Positions 7,300 through 14,936 of a stretch of DNA of 64,000 bases are shown piece by piece. This stretch comes from Thraustochytrium sp. TN22 (lineage: Eukaryota > Sar > Bigyra > Thraustochytrida > Thraustochytriidae). Where the stretch lies: assembly GCA_013306675.1 (NCBI GenBank), contig JABLUY010000062.1, forward strand, positions 91,668 to 155,667, in the 5' to 3' direction. The stretch's first letter is position 1. The number at the start of each line of letters is the position of its first letter. The notes beneath the pieces are model-generated. The model did not search any database. It saw only the letters and a program-made list of their open reading frames with translations, and had not been told where the DNA came from. The position numbers were made by a program, and so were the translations under genes.

Positions 7300-9759
7300 T
7301 CACGACAGAGGCACCCCGTCGGGGCCGAGAACCGGGAGCTCAATGGCGACGTCACCGTGCAGGTCGAGGACCCAGGGTCCGGCCACGAAGGAGGCTACCA
7401 GGGCGTCCGGCTTGGTGAAGACGCGGAGATCGCGCGTGGCGTTCACGATGACCTTGATTGTCTCCGTGGCGCCGGGCACGAGGAGCGCGGTGCGGTGAAA
7501 GGACAGCAGCTTGCGCTGCAAATCGCCAAAGGCCGTGCGCGGCGCACCATGCGGGGGTCGCAGATACGCCATTAGGACGTGCGCGCCGTCGCGATCGCCC
7601 ACGTTGCGGATGTCGACCTCGTATGTGACGCAGCCGTTGCGCACCGTCGGCTGGCCATTGGTCTCGTACGCGAAGCTCGTATAGGAGAGGCCGTGGCCAA
7701 AGGGCAGGACAACCGGGCCATTGTAGAAGCGGTATGTCCGACCGGGGAAGCCCTGGTCGGGATGCATGTCCATGCGGTCCATGGGCACGGACGTCGCGAA
7801 ACTCTCCGGGTAAAACGTCTGCGTGAGGCGGCCGCTCGGGTTGTGCACGCCAAAGAGCGTTTCAGCAATGGCGCGACCGCCGGACTGGCCCGGATAGCCG
7901 GCCCACAGCACGGCGCCGACGTGGTCGTCGGCCAGCAGCGCGGAGATGTCGAGCGCACCCCCCGACAAAAGGACAACAATAACGGGCGGCTTGCTCGCGT
8001 CCTTGGCGGCGCGTGCCACGCGTGCCGCGAGCTCCTCCTGGCGGCCCGGGAGGCGCAACGTGACGCGGTCCAGGCCCTCGGCTTCTTGCTTCTGGCCGAT
8101 GCCGAGCGCCAGCACGGTCTGCGCGGCGCTTCGTGCGGCGGTCTCGGCCGCGCGCAGCATGCTTTCCGCGTCCGGCGGGTTGTCCGCGAGCGGGCAACCT
8201 GGGCTCACGGAAAAGCCGCCCGTGGCCCAGGCGCGCAGGCCGTCCTCAATGCTCGTAATGAAGGGTGCCTTGCCAAAGTAGTTGCCCTGCATGACATCGC
8301 GCGAGCTCGCGTGCGGACCGACGAGGGCAATGGTGCCGGACGGCGCGGTCGCGAGCGGGAGCGCGCCGGCGCGGTTCTTGAGGAGGACAAGGCCCTGCAG
8401 CGCGGCCTCGTGCGCGAGCGCCTGGTGCGCCGGCGTAGCAACAGCCTCGGGGCCGATGGCGCGAAAGGGTTGCACCTCGGCCGGGTCAAAGAGGCCAAGG
8501 CGGACCTGCACCTTGAAGAGATTCACCAGGGCGCGGTCGACGAGCGCCTCCGGCACGACGCCGTCGCGCACGGCGTCAAGCAGGTTCTTGGGCATGAAGG
8601 CGCCGCAGTCGATGTCCACGTGCGCCGCGAGCGTGTCATGGACGACTTCGGCCGCCGAGTGGTTGCGGAAGTGGTAGCGGCCGAAGATGTTGCCCACGGC
8701 GCCGCAGTCGCCGGTGATGTAGCCCTCAAAGCCCCAGTCCTTGCGCGCCAGCTCGTCCATGAGCTCACTGTTGGCGCACGAGGGCACGCCGTTGATTGCG
8801 TTGTAGCTGCACATGAGCGCACTGACGTGCCCGCGTTTAACGCAACGCTCGAAGGCCGGCAGGTAGGTCTCCTGCATGTCGCGCTCCGAGACCACGGCGT
8901 CGAACGCGAAGCGGTCGCGACCCTCCCAGTTTTCCAGACTGTACGCTGCAAAGTGTTTGCAGCACGCCGAATTCTTGAGCCGCGACGGGTCCGCCGCGTC
9001 CTCCTGGAACCCGCGCACAAAATCCTCCGCGTACACGCCGTTGATGTGCGGGTCTTCGCCCGGAGTCTCCTGACCGCGACCCCAACGCGGATCGCGAAAA
9101 ACGTTGATGTTGGGTGTCCAGAATGTGAACGACGCGCGCCCGGCGTTGTTGAACGCGCGCGCCTCCGTCGAGATCGCCGTCGCCACCATGCGCACCAGCG
9201 TACGGTTTAGCGCGCTGGCCGTCGTAATCACCTGCGGAAACGAGGTCGCGTGGGGGCACGGCTCCGCAAAGTTCACACCGGGCGAGTCTGCCACGCCGTG
9301 CAGCGCCTCGCTCCACCACTCGTAGAACGTCAGCCCCAGCCGCGGGACGCCCTGCGCATCGTTGCCGAAGAGCGCCGCCTTCTCCTCCAGCCGCAGCTCC
9401 TGCACGAGCGCCTCGGCGCGCGCCTGCACGCTTTTGGCGCGGTCGCACCACGGATACGGTGGCTTGTCCGCAGCGGATGCCGCCAGGCACGGGTTCCACG
9501 TCTTGGGGTGCGCGCTCGACACGTGCAGCAAAGCCATGGCCGCGCCGCGCCGCTGCAGCACCGCCAGCGCCACCACCGCCCCCACCAGCGCCAGCGCCAG
9601 GGCCGCCGCCGCGCGCAGCGTCACCCGCCGCGCGCGCGTGCCGCTTGCGTCGCGGGCGTCGCTTTGCTGCTCGTGCTCGACGGCCAGCAGCGGCTCGCGC
9701 CCCGCGAGCTGCGCTTCGCGTCTGCCGCGCTCGCGCCGCCGGCCGCGCCCGGATTCCAT
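7300..9759 (-). CDS. Glycoside hydrolase family 3 beta-xylosidase/beta-glucosidase-like enzyme, membrane-anchored or secreted
   Basis: 819 residues. After an Arg-rich N-terminus of about 45 residues comes a hydrophobic segment (LRAAAALALALVGAVVALAVL, about 47-69), so the protein is probably a type II membrane or signal-anchored secretory protein. The GH3 barrel begins at NPCLAAS and includes WWSEALHGVA, FWTPNINVFRDPRWGRGQET, CCKHFAAYSLENW, and the nucleophile block GYITGDCGAV with Asp near residue 346. The second domain carries LLKNRAGALPL, GYPGQSGGRAIAE, and a C-terminal fibronectin-like region with LPFGHGLSYTSF. The layout matches fungal BXL and plant BXL1 beta-xylosidases, which release xylose or arabinose from glycans. 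Substrate cannot be fixed from sequence. Potential N-glycosylation sites support secretory entry. Confidence 0.93.
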   Translation of the reverse strand: MESGRGRRRERGRREAQLAGREPLLAVEHEQQSDARDASGTRARRVTLRAAAALALALVGAVVALAVLQRRGAAMALLHVSSAHPKTWNPCLAASAADKPPYPWCDRAKSVQARAEALVQELRLEEKAALFGNDAQGVPRLGLTFYEWWSEALHGVADSPGVNFAEPCPHATSFPQVITTASALNRTLVRMVATAISTEARAFNNAGRASFTFWTPNINVFRDPRWGRGQETPGEDPHINGVYAEDFVRGFQEDAADPSRLKNSACCKHFAAYSLENWEGRDRFAFDAVVSERDMQETYLPAFERCVKRGHVSALMCSYNAINGVPSCANSELMDELARKDWGFEGYITGDCGAVGNIFGRYHFRNHSAAEVVHDTLAAHVDIDCGAFMPKNLLDAVRDGVVPEALVDRALVNLFKVQVRLGLFDPAEVQPFRAIGPEAVATPAHQALAHEAALQGLVLLKNRAGALPLATAPSGTIALVGPHASSRDVMQGNYFGKAPFITSIEDGLRAWATGGFSVSPGCPLADNPPDAESMLRAAETAARSAAQTVLALGIGQKQEAEGLDRVTLRLPGRQEELAARVARAAKDASKPPVIVVLLSGGALDISALLADDHVGAVLWAGYPGQSGGRAIAETLFGVHNPSGRLTQTFYPESFATSVPMDRMDMHPDQGFPGRTYRFYNGPVVLPFGHGLSYTSFAYETNGQPTVRNGCVTYEVDIRNVGDRDGAHVLMAYLRPPHGAPRTAFGDLQRKLLSFHRTALLVPGATETIKVIVNATRDLRVFTKPDALVASFVAGPWVLDLHGDVAIELPVLGPDGVPLS

Positions 9760-10467
9760 CGCCGCGCCGCCTTCTCGCGCCGCCCTCCTCGCCGCCGCCG
9801 TCGACGTCGCCGCCGCCGCCGCCCGCCTTGGGCTGCGCTCTCCGATTTGGGTCTCGAGTCTGTCTGCCAGAGACTGCTGCGCAGCGATCGAGCGCCGCCG
9901 CCCAAAGATTTTTCCTGCGCGGGCCTGCGCACGCGGGGCCTCGATGTCAAGGCGCGGTTGCCCGGCTGCGCTGGGAGCGCGCGGCGAGGCTGGCTGGGCT
10001 AGCTAGCTCGCTTCCCTGACAGAGCGCCCGTGGCGTGCGTGCGCCGACACGGCCCGGCGAGAGCATAACGGAGCCACGCCAAGGGCGACGGTGATTCATG
10101 GCTGAAGATGAGCGCGGAATGCAGAGCAAAGCAGAGCAGAGCAGAGCGGAGCGGCGCACGGGGGTGGAGGCGGCGTGTTGCCATGATGCCATGATGCTGA
10201 GCGAGCGCCGAGATTAGATGAGGCCGGGTGGAGAGGCGCGTGGATGTCACGTCATGGTGCCGGCCAGCTTGTTTGTCTTTGGAGAGCGCGTCGTCACGAC
10301 GTTCTCTCGTTGACGTGCCTTGTCCTGCTTCCTTGCCTCGATTCTCTGCATGCTCGCAGTCAGCTCAGCTCGTACGCAGCGCGACGCATGGGCCGCGGCG
10401 AGGACTGAACCACCTGCGCGGGTAGCCAAGGGAGCACGCGACAAGCTTGCAAGTACTCCACACGTTA
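9760..10467. other. Spacer between the GH3 promoter and the transposon
   Basis: 708 bp. The GH3-proximal part is very GC-rich (CCG/CGG-type repeats) and should hold its promoter. An (AGAGC)n tract lies at about 10121-10154. ORFs here are low-complexity and overlap on both strands; I support none. Confidence 0.45.
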
Positions 10468-10492
10468 GGCGCTCAATCCGACGCGTTCACTT
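10468..10492 (+). repeat. Left terminal inverted repeat of the transposon
   Basis: 25 bp, perfect match to the reverse complement of 12276-12300, preceded by the TTA duplication. Confidence 0.93.
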
Positions 10493-10654
10493 TTGCCTTA
10501 TAGGTTTACTTTATCAGTTTGGGAAAGTGAAAATTTTAGCGATACGCCACTTGGGGCAGAGCCATCGAATCGGCTTCGGTTTTACTTATGCCTCACGGCA
10601 GCGCCTCACGGGCGGCGGGCTCGATCGGCAGATCGAGGTCAACAGGCGCGCGCG

Positions 10655-11733
10655 ATGAAGAGGAAGGGGAAGGCGCGCGAGCGCGGTGTTGCTGGCGGGG
10701 CGAAGGCGACTACTCGCGCCCTTCTTGCTTCAAAGAAGGCGCGCACACGTCGGATAAGCGCGGCGAGCAGGAGGACAAGCCCATGCAGGCGAGCTCCGCA
10801 GGGAAGTTGGGCGCGACGGGGCACAAACGTTCAAAGCAAAGGCAGGACTCTGAGGCAGGGTCGCAACAACCTCTTACGAAGTCCTCGACGACCAAATCTC
10901 TAGAGCCCGCTCGTGGACCGACCGAGGAACGTTGCGGCGCAGGGACCTTCTGTCGGCATCCGGAGCTTGGCAAGAAGACGTGGCACAAGTGCTCCTGCAA
11001 TGCGCATGCGGTTCTCTCCCAGTCCACAACCTTTGCGCCCAAGAGGCCGTGCTCCCTGAGGAGACCTTTGGCTGCGAAGCCTTCATCCGCGACTTCTGGG
11101 ACGAGAAGGGCTTCGAGATCCAGTCCATCCCGAAGAATGGCGACAAGCCTCCGCTGTGGGAGCTGAAAAAGTGCGAGGAATCTGGGCCCGCCTAACCCCT
11201 TTCTGTCGGCGACCAAGTCGAGCGCTCGTCAAAGAGCGGTGGCGAGAGCGACGACGATGAGGACGACGACGAGGACGGCGATGGTGAACGCGACGAAGAC
11301 GGAGACCGGGAGACGACTATCACGCCCACCCGTCGACGCTCCAGCGGCGATATCTCTTTGAGTCTGTCTTCAAAAGATGACTCCAAGGAGCAGTCGGCGG
11401 GAGGTGATGAGGACTCGGAGGAGGGCATGGGCGAGACTTCGTTCGAGCCCGACACGCCTCGGGAACGTTGGCGTCGTGCCCCGGCGACCGACGCCGTTGC
11501 CCGGTTGGTGCTGCTCGCCCCCGGCTTCCCTCATTCGTCCGGGCTCGAGGAGCGAGTCCGAGCCACTGCTTGAGTCCGAAGACTCGCACGCATCGTCATC
11601 GTCATCCAGTCGGCGAGCTTTCCGAGAGCCAGAGGCATCGTCCTTGGAACTTGAAGAAGAATCAGAGTCCGAGTCACTGCTTGAGTCCGAAGACAAGACC
11701 GCAAAGTCGGAGGAGGCAGCGGGGGAGACTTGA
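10655..11733 (+). pseudogene. Broken reading frames inside the transposon: basic N-terminus, Cys/His block, acidic Ser/Glu-rich tail
   Basis: Possible remnants on the plus strand, in order. A basic start MKRKGKARERGVAGGAKATT at 10655. Then, in another frame, KRGEQEDKPMQ through GTFCRHPELGKKTWHKC. Then, in a third frame (10932-11195), LLQCACGSLPVHNLCAQE followed by ETFGCEAFIRDFWDEKGFE with strongly gene-like codons, ending in TAA. The same frame then continues into an acidic stretch (SGGESDDDEDDDEDGD), and a further frame gives SESEPLLESEDSHASSSSSS. The Cys/His spacing around the frame change looks like a zinc-binding motif. I cannot name the protein. Frameshifted pseudogene or unrecognised spliced gene are both possible; the first is likelier given the in-frame stop. 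Confidence 0.4.
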
Positions 11734-12154
11734 GCCATAGGAGCGAGCGCTTGTCGCTGCTGGAGAAGTCGCCGTGCGTCACGAACAAGGTTAGGCTCAC
11801 CTGCAGCATCTAGGTGGGGCACGCTTGATCAAGGGCCCTCGCGCCGGAGAGGTCTTCTGCGGCGCTGAGGACGACTGGTAGAGGTACTGTTCCCCGTCTA
11901 ATGAGGCACCTGTGGTCCTCTCGCCGCCACAGGCGCTGCTGCGCCAGGGTCGCCCGTCGTCATGCTGAGACCCAGCACCTTCACCGCGATCCTGAGTCAG
12001 TGAGGCACCCAAGGCAACCAAGCAAGCACAGACGGCCGCGTCGCCCCGCCACACGCGCGCACAGCGCGTCTCGCACTCCTGCGCGCCCTCAAGATCTCGC
12101 CGCGGTGATCGATCTGAAGGTCTCCCTGCGCTCACCAAAACTGATAGCCAGAAA

Positions 12155-12194
12155 CTGATAACGCCCGGCCTCCCCGGAGGCCGGGCGCTATCAG
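12155..12194. repeat. Near-perfect palindrome (19-bp arms) near the right end of the transposon
   Basis: Arms CTGATAACGCCCGGCCTCC and its reverse complement with one mismatch, separated by CC. It would form a very stable hairpin, and it lies inside the element about 80 bp from the right terminal repeat. Confidence 0.9.
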
Positions 12195-12275
12195 TATGAG
12201 TTTTATCTTTCTCGGAAATTGGTCTAATAAAAGGTCCACGGCTCGAAAGTGATAATTTTAGTGAAAGTGAGGCTC

Positions 12276-12300
12276 AAGTGAACGCGTCGGATTGAGCGCC
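12276..12300 (-). repeat. Right terminal inverted repeat of the transposon
   Basis: 25 bp, perfect inverted match to 10468-10492, followed by TTA at 12301-12303. Confidence 0.93.
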
Positions 12301-12677
12301 TTAGCTTCGCCACTACCACTGCTCCACGCACTCTGGAGCGCCAGCTGGAGCTACTAGCTACTAGCTGGCCAGCCTCGAAAGAATCCGCAAGCAGGGCTCG
12401 GCTTGGGCCCCAAGGCTGCGTTGCGTTGCTTGGTTCGCTTTGGTTTGGTTTGGTTTGGTTTGCGGTTACGGTGCGGCGCGACGGCGCCCTCCAAGTCCTT
12501 GGCCGCTTCGCTTGGCGGCGCCGGAGGCTCCAACGGTGGCAGAGCCACGTCAGAGTCGGCGCGCGCGGGAGGCGGCGCGGCGCGGCGGCGGCGGCGGCAG
12601 GCGGCAGGCGCGGCGGCGGGGAGAGCGCCGGCGCAGACACAGGGCTGCGGCGAGGCGGCAGGCGGCGGCGGCGCGAG
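12301..12677. other. Spacer between transposon and glycosyltransferase start, with a (TTGGT)n tract
   Basis: 377 bp. A short pentanucleotide tract of about four to five TTGGT units lies at 12439-12461, and then very GC-rich sequence leads to the ATG. It presumably holds the promoter and 5' UTR of the glycosyltransferase gene. No separate gene is seen. Confidence 0.45.
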
Positions 12678-14519
12678 ATGCAGCACCGGCGAGGCGTGGT
12701 GGAGGGCCGCGCCCAGCGGTACACCGCGGCGGAAGACCCCAAGTATGGCGAGAAGGGGCGGCTCGCCGTGGCGAGACGCGGGCTGCTGTCCGGCATGCTC
12801 TTCATGGTGTGCGCGTGCGTGTTCTACCTGGCGATGACGAGCCGGTCGGGCCAGGGCGGCACGGTCGAGATGGCCCCGGTGTCAGGTCAGGTGCTGCCCG
12901 ATTCGCCGCCCAAGAGCGCGCTGCGCTCCGCAGGCGTGGACGAGGTGCCGCCGCCAAACCATGCCAAGCTGTCCTGGACCGCGCCGGACGGCTCGGCCAT
13001 GGGCTACGTGCGGGTGCCCAAGATTCCGCCCGGCAAGCGCACGGAAGATGACGGCAAGCTGCACATCATCTTCTCCAGCGGCTGCAACTACTTTCAGCAC
13101 TGGCAGTCGGAGCTGCTGCTCGCCTCTGCCAATATGGTCGGCCAGCGCGGCCGCATCACTCGCATCGTCAGTGGCTGCCACGATAAGTCTGCTGAGACGG
13201 TGCGCCACCAGCACCAGACCTTTCCTTCTGGCAAGAATGACCTTCTCGTGCCCATGGAGATCCTCAATCGCTCCGTCAACGAGAACTTTGGTCTCTATGT
13301 GACTCCGTCCTTCGATGGCGCGGTCGACTTCCCGTGGATCAACAAGGTAAGTGTGGCTGGAAAGACGCCGAAGGGCGACGCTGCCCGTTCCTGATCTCGA
13401 AGACTGACTCCAGCATAATGCCCCGCGCAGCCCTCGTCCATCAAGTACTTCATGGAGCACGCGCGCGAGGAGCTGGACCGGCTCGGTGAGACGGTCATCG
13501 CAATCCTGGACCCAGACTTCATCTTCCTCAAGCCTCTGACGCAGACGGGCGAGGACGACATCATCGCGACGCGCGGCGTGGACAACGACGCGGGCGCCAT
13601 GCCGCCGCTCGACGTGGTGCGCAAGGGCCGGCCGGTGGCGCAGCGCTATGGCCTGGAGGCCGGCTGGAAGTCCTCCAAGTTTGACATCGACAAGATCACT
13701 GGTGACCCCACCAGTGCGGCCAAGGAGTGGACCTCGCAGATGGCCATCAAGTACACCAGCGTCGGCCCGCCGCTCATTCTGCATGCTGACGACATCAGCG
13801 CGCTCAGCGTCCTGTGGGAGCGCTACATGCGCCCAGTCCTTGATATGGGGCCCAACATCCTCGCAGACATGTGGGCATACTCCATCGGTGCAGCCAACCT
13901 GGACCTGCGCCACACCACGCTGGATCACTACATGATCTCCTCATGGGGCGACCGCGGTGAGGCGTACCCATGGGTAGACGCTTGGACATCCCTGTCATGC
14001 CGCAACCCGCAGCCGCAGCCGGGCGATAAACTGCCCACGTTCATCCACCTCGCATCCAACTTCAAGGCGCCCGACGCAGAGGGCCCGTGGATGTTTCACA
14101 AGGGCCACGTGCCCGCGACGTAAGTCTGTTCCCGCGCAGGAGGCAGGCCGCACGCCGACGCTCGACGTTTCTCTTTCTTGCTAACGTTATGTTTTTGAGC
14201 CGCTCGCTCGCCGCGCAGGATTCTCGACTGCGACACGCCGCTGATCGTCGAGGCGCCTGATGACCTCTGGGAAATTACTCCGTCCAGGCACCGCAAGCAG
14301 GCAGCCTGGGTGCTCTGCCACACGGTCGCCAAGCTCAACAAGATGCTGCTCATGTACAAGCAAAAGTTCTGCCCGGTCGGCTTCGAGTCGCGCAAGCTGG
14401 TCCGCCTCATTCAGCGCAAGACCAAGGACCGTGGCTGCTCCGAGCGCCGCGACAAATGGTGCTTCCCGCTTGCTCAGATCGAGGGTCTGCCGGACAACTT
14501 CCGGGAGACCATGGCGTGA
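12678..14519 (+). CDS. Peptidyl serine alpha-galactosyltransferase / hydroxyproline O-arabinosyltransferase-like glycosyltransferase (three exons)
   Basis: Exons 12678-13346, 13431-14119 and 14219-14519 join into 552 residues. Both introns are GT-AG with GTAAGT donors. The protein has a short cytosolic N-terminus, one membrane anchor (GLLSGMLFMVCACVFYLAMT, about residues 35-54) and a lumenal catalytic region, as in Golgi type II transferases. Family blocks seen are IIFSSGCNYFQHWQSELLL, GRITRIVSGC, FPWINKPSSIKYF across the first splice, and VIAILDPDFIFLKPL with the DxD-type metal site (about D250 and D252). These match plant and algal enzymes that add galactose to serine or arabinose to hydroxyproline of extensin-like proteins. 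Acceptor and sugar are not determined. The start is the ATG giving MQHRRGVVEG. Confidence 0.82.
13347..13430 (+). other. Intron 1 of the glycosyltransferase gene
   Basis: 84 bp, GTAAGTGTGG donor, CGCGCAG acceptor, phase 0. Removal restores the conserved block FPWINK-PSSIKYF. Confidence 0.88.
14120..14218 (+). other. Intron 2 of the glycosyltransferase gene
   Basis: 99 bp, GTAAGTCTGT donor, CGCGCAG acceptor, phase 2, with a CTAAC branch-point-like sequence at 14181-14185. Removal joins HVPAT to ILDCDTPL in one frame. Confidence 0.85.
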
Positions 14520-14936
14520 TGCGATGGGTTGGTGACGTCGGTGGGGTGCTTTATAAAAGCAGTAATGTTGATGCATTACGCTCTGTGCTTTGGGCAATCC
14601 TTGGCTTCGGGCGCGATCCCTGGCGTGGAGCTTCGCCTTCGACTCCCACGGGCGGGGGAAAGTCATCGCATGTTTTTCTCGTCAGAGAACTTGTCCATGG
14701 CGGCATTGGGTCTGCGCGCAAGGCGCCGAGGGTGAAGGAGGCGACGCTCTTCGATAGGATACGACATTGTTCTGCGAGTGGTGAAGCGGGTCACTACTCG
14801 GCATGACGGACTCGCCCGGTCCGAACAACAGAAGGAGTGCAAGAGCCTCTGTGTGCATCGGCTTGACCAACACAAAGACAACAGGGAGTAGTTCATCTCT
14901 TTACGCTCTCTCTGAATCTCTCCGTATGTGTGTGCG
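14520..14936. other. Convergent 3' spacer between the glycosyltransferase and TPS genes
   Basis: 417 bp of lower GC, presumably the two 3' UTRs. No ORF, tRNA or repeat that I can support. Confidence 0.5.

Larger units (their letters stand above)
10468..12300. mobile_element. DNA transposon with perfect 25-bp terminal inverted repeats and TTA target-site duplication (PIF/Harbinger-like by ends)
   Basis: The left end GGCGCTCAATCCGACGCGTT... (10468-10492) is the exact reverse complement of 12276-12300. The element is flanked by TTA at 10465-10467 and 12301-12303, a 3-bp target duplication as seen in PIF/Harbinger elements. Subterminal motifs recur inside both ends: AAAGTGA(T/A)AATTTTAG near 10525 and 12247, and AAACTGATA in opposite orientations near 10512 and 12152. 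The interior is 1.8 kb, lower in GC at both ends, with no intact transposase. Gene-like blocks occur in successive frames separated by frameshifts or stops. It is best read as a non-autonomous or decayed element moved by a transposase encoded elsewhere. Family assignment rests only on the ends. Confidence 0.85.

Noticed and set aside
11370-11822. Minus-strand Ser/Asp-rich ORF inside the transposon
   Set aside because: Mirror translation of the acidic Ser/Glu plus-strand block. Nothing favours this strand, and it has no domain.
14600-14660. tRNA-like TTCGACTCC box
   Set aside because: The T-arm stem does not pair, and there is no matching acceptor or anticodon arm.
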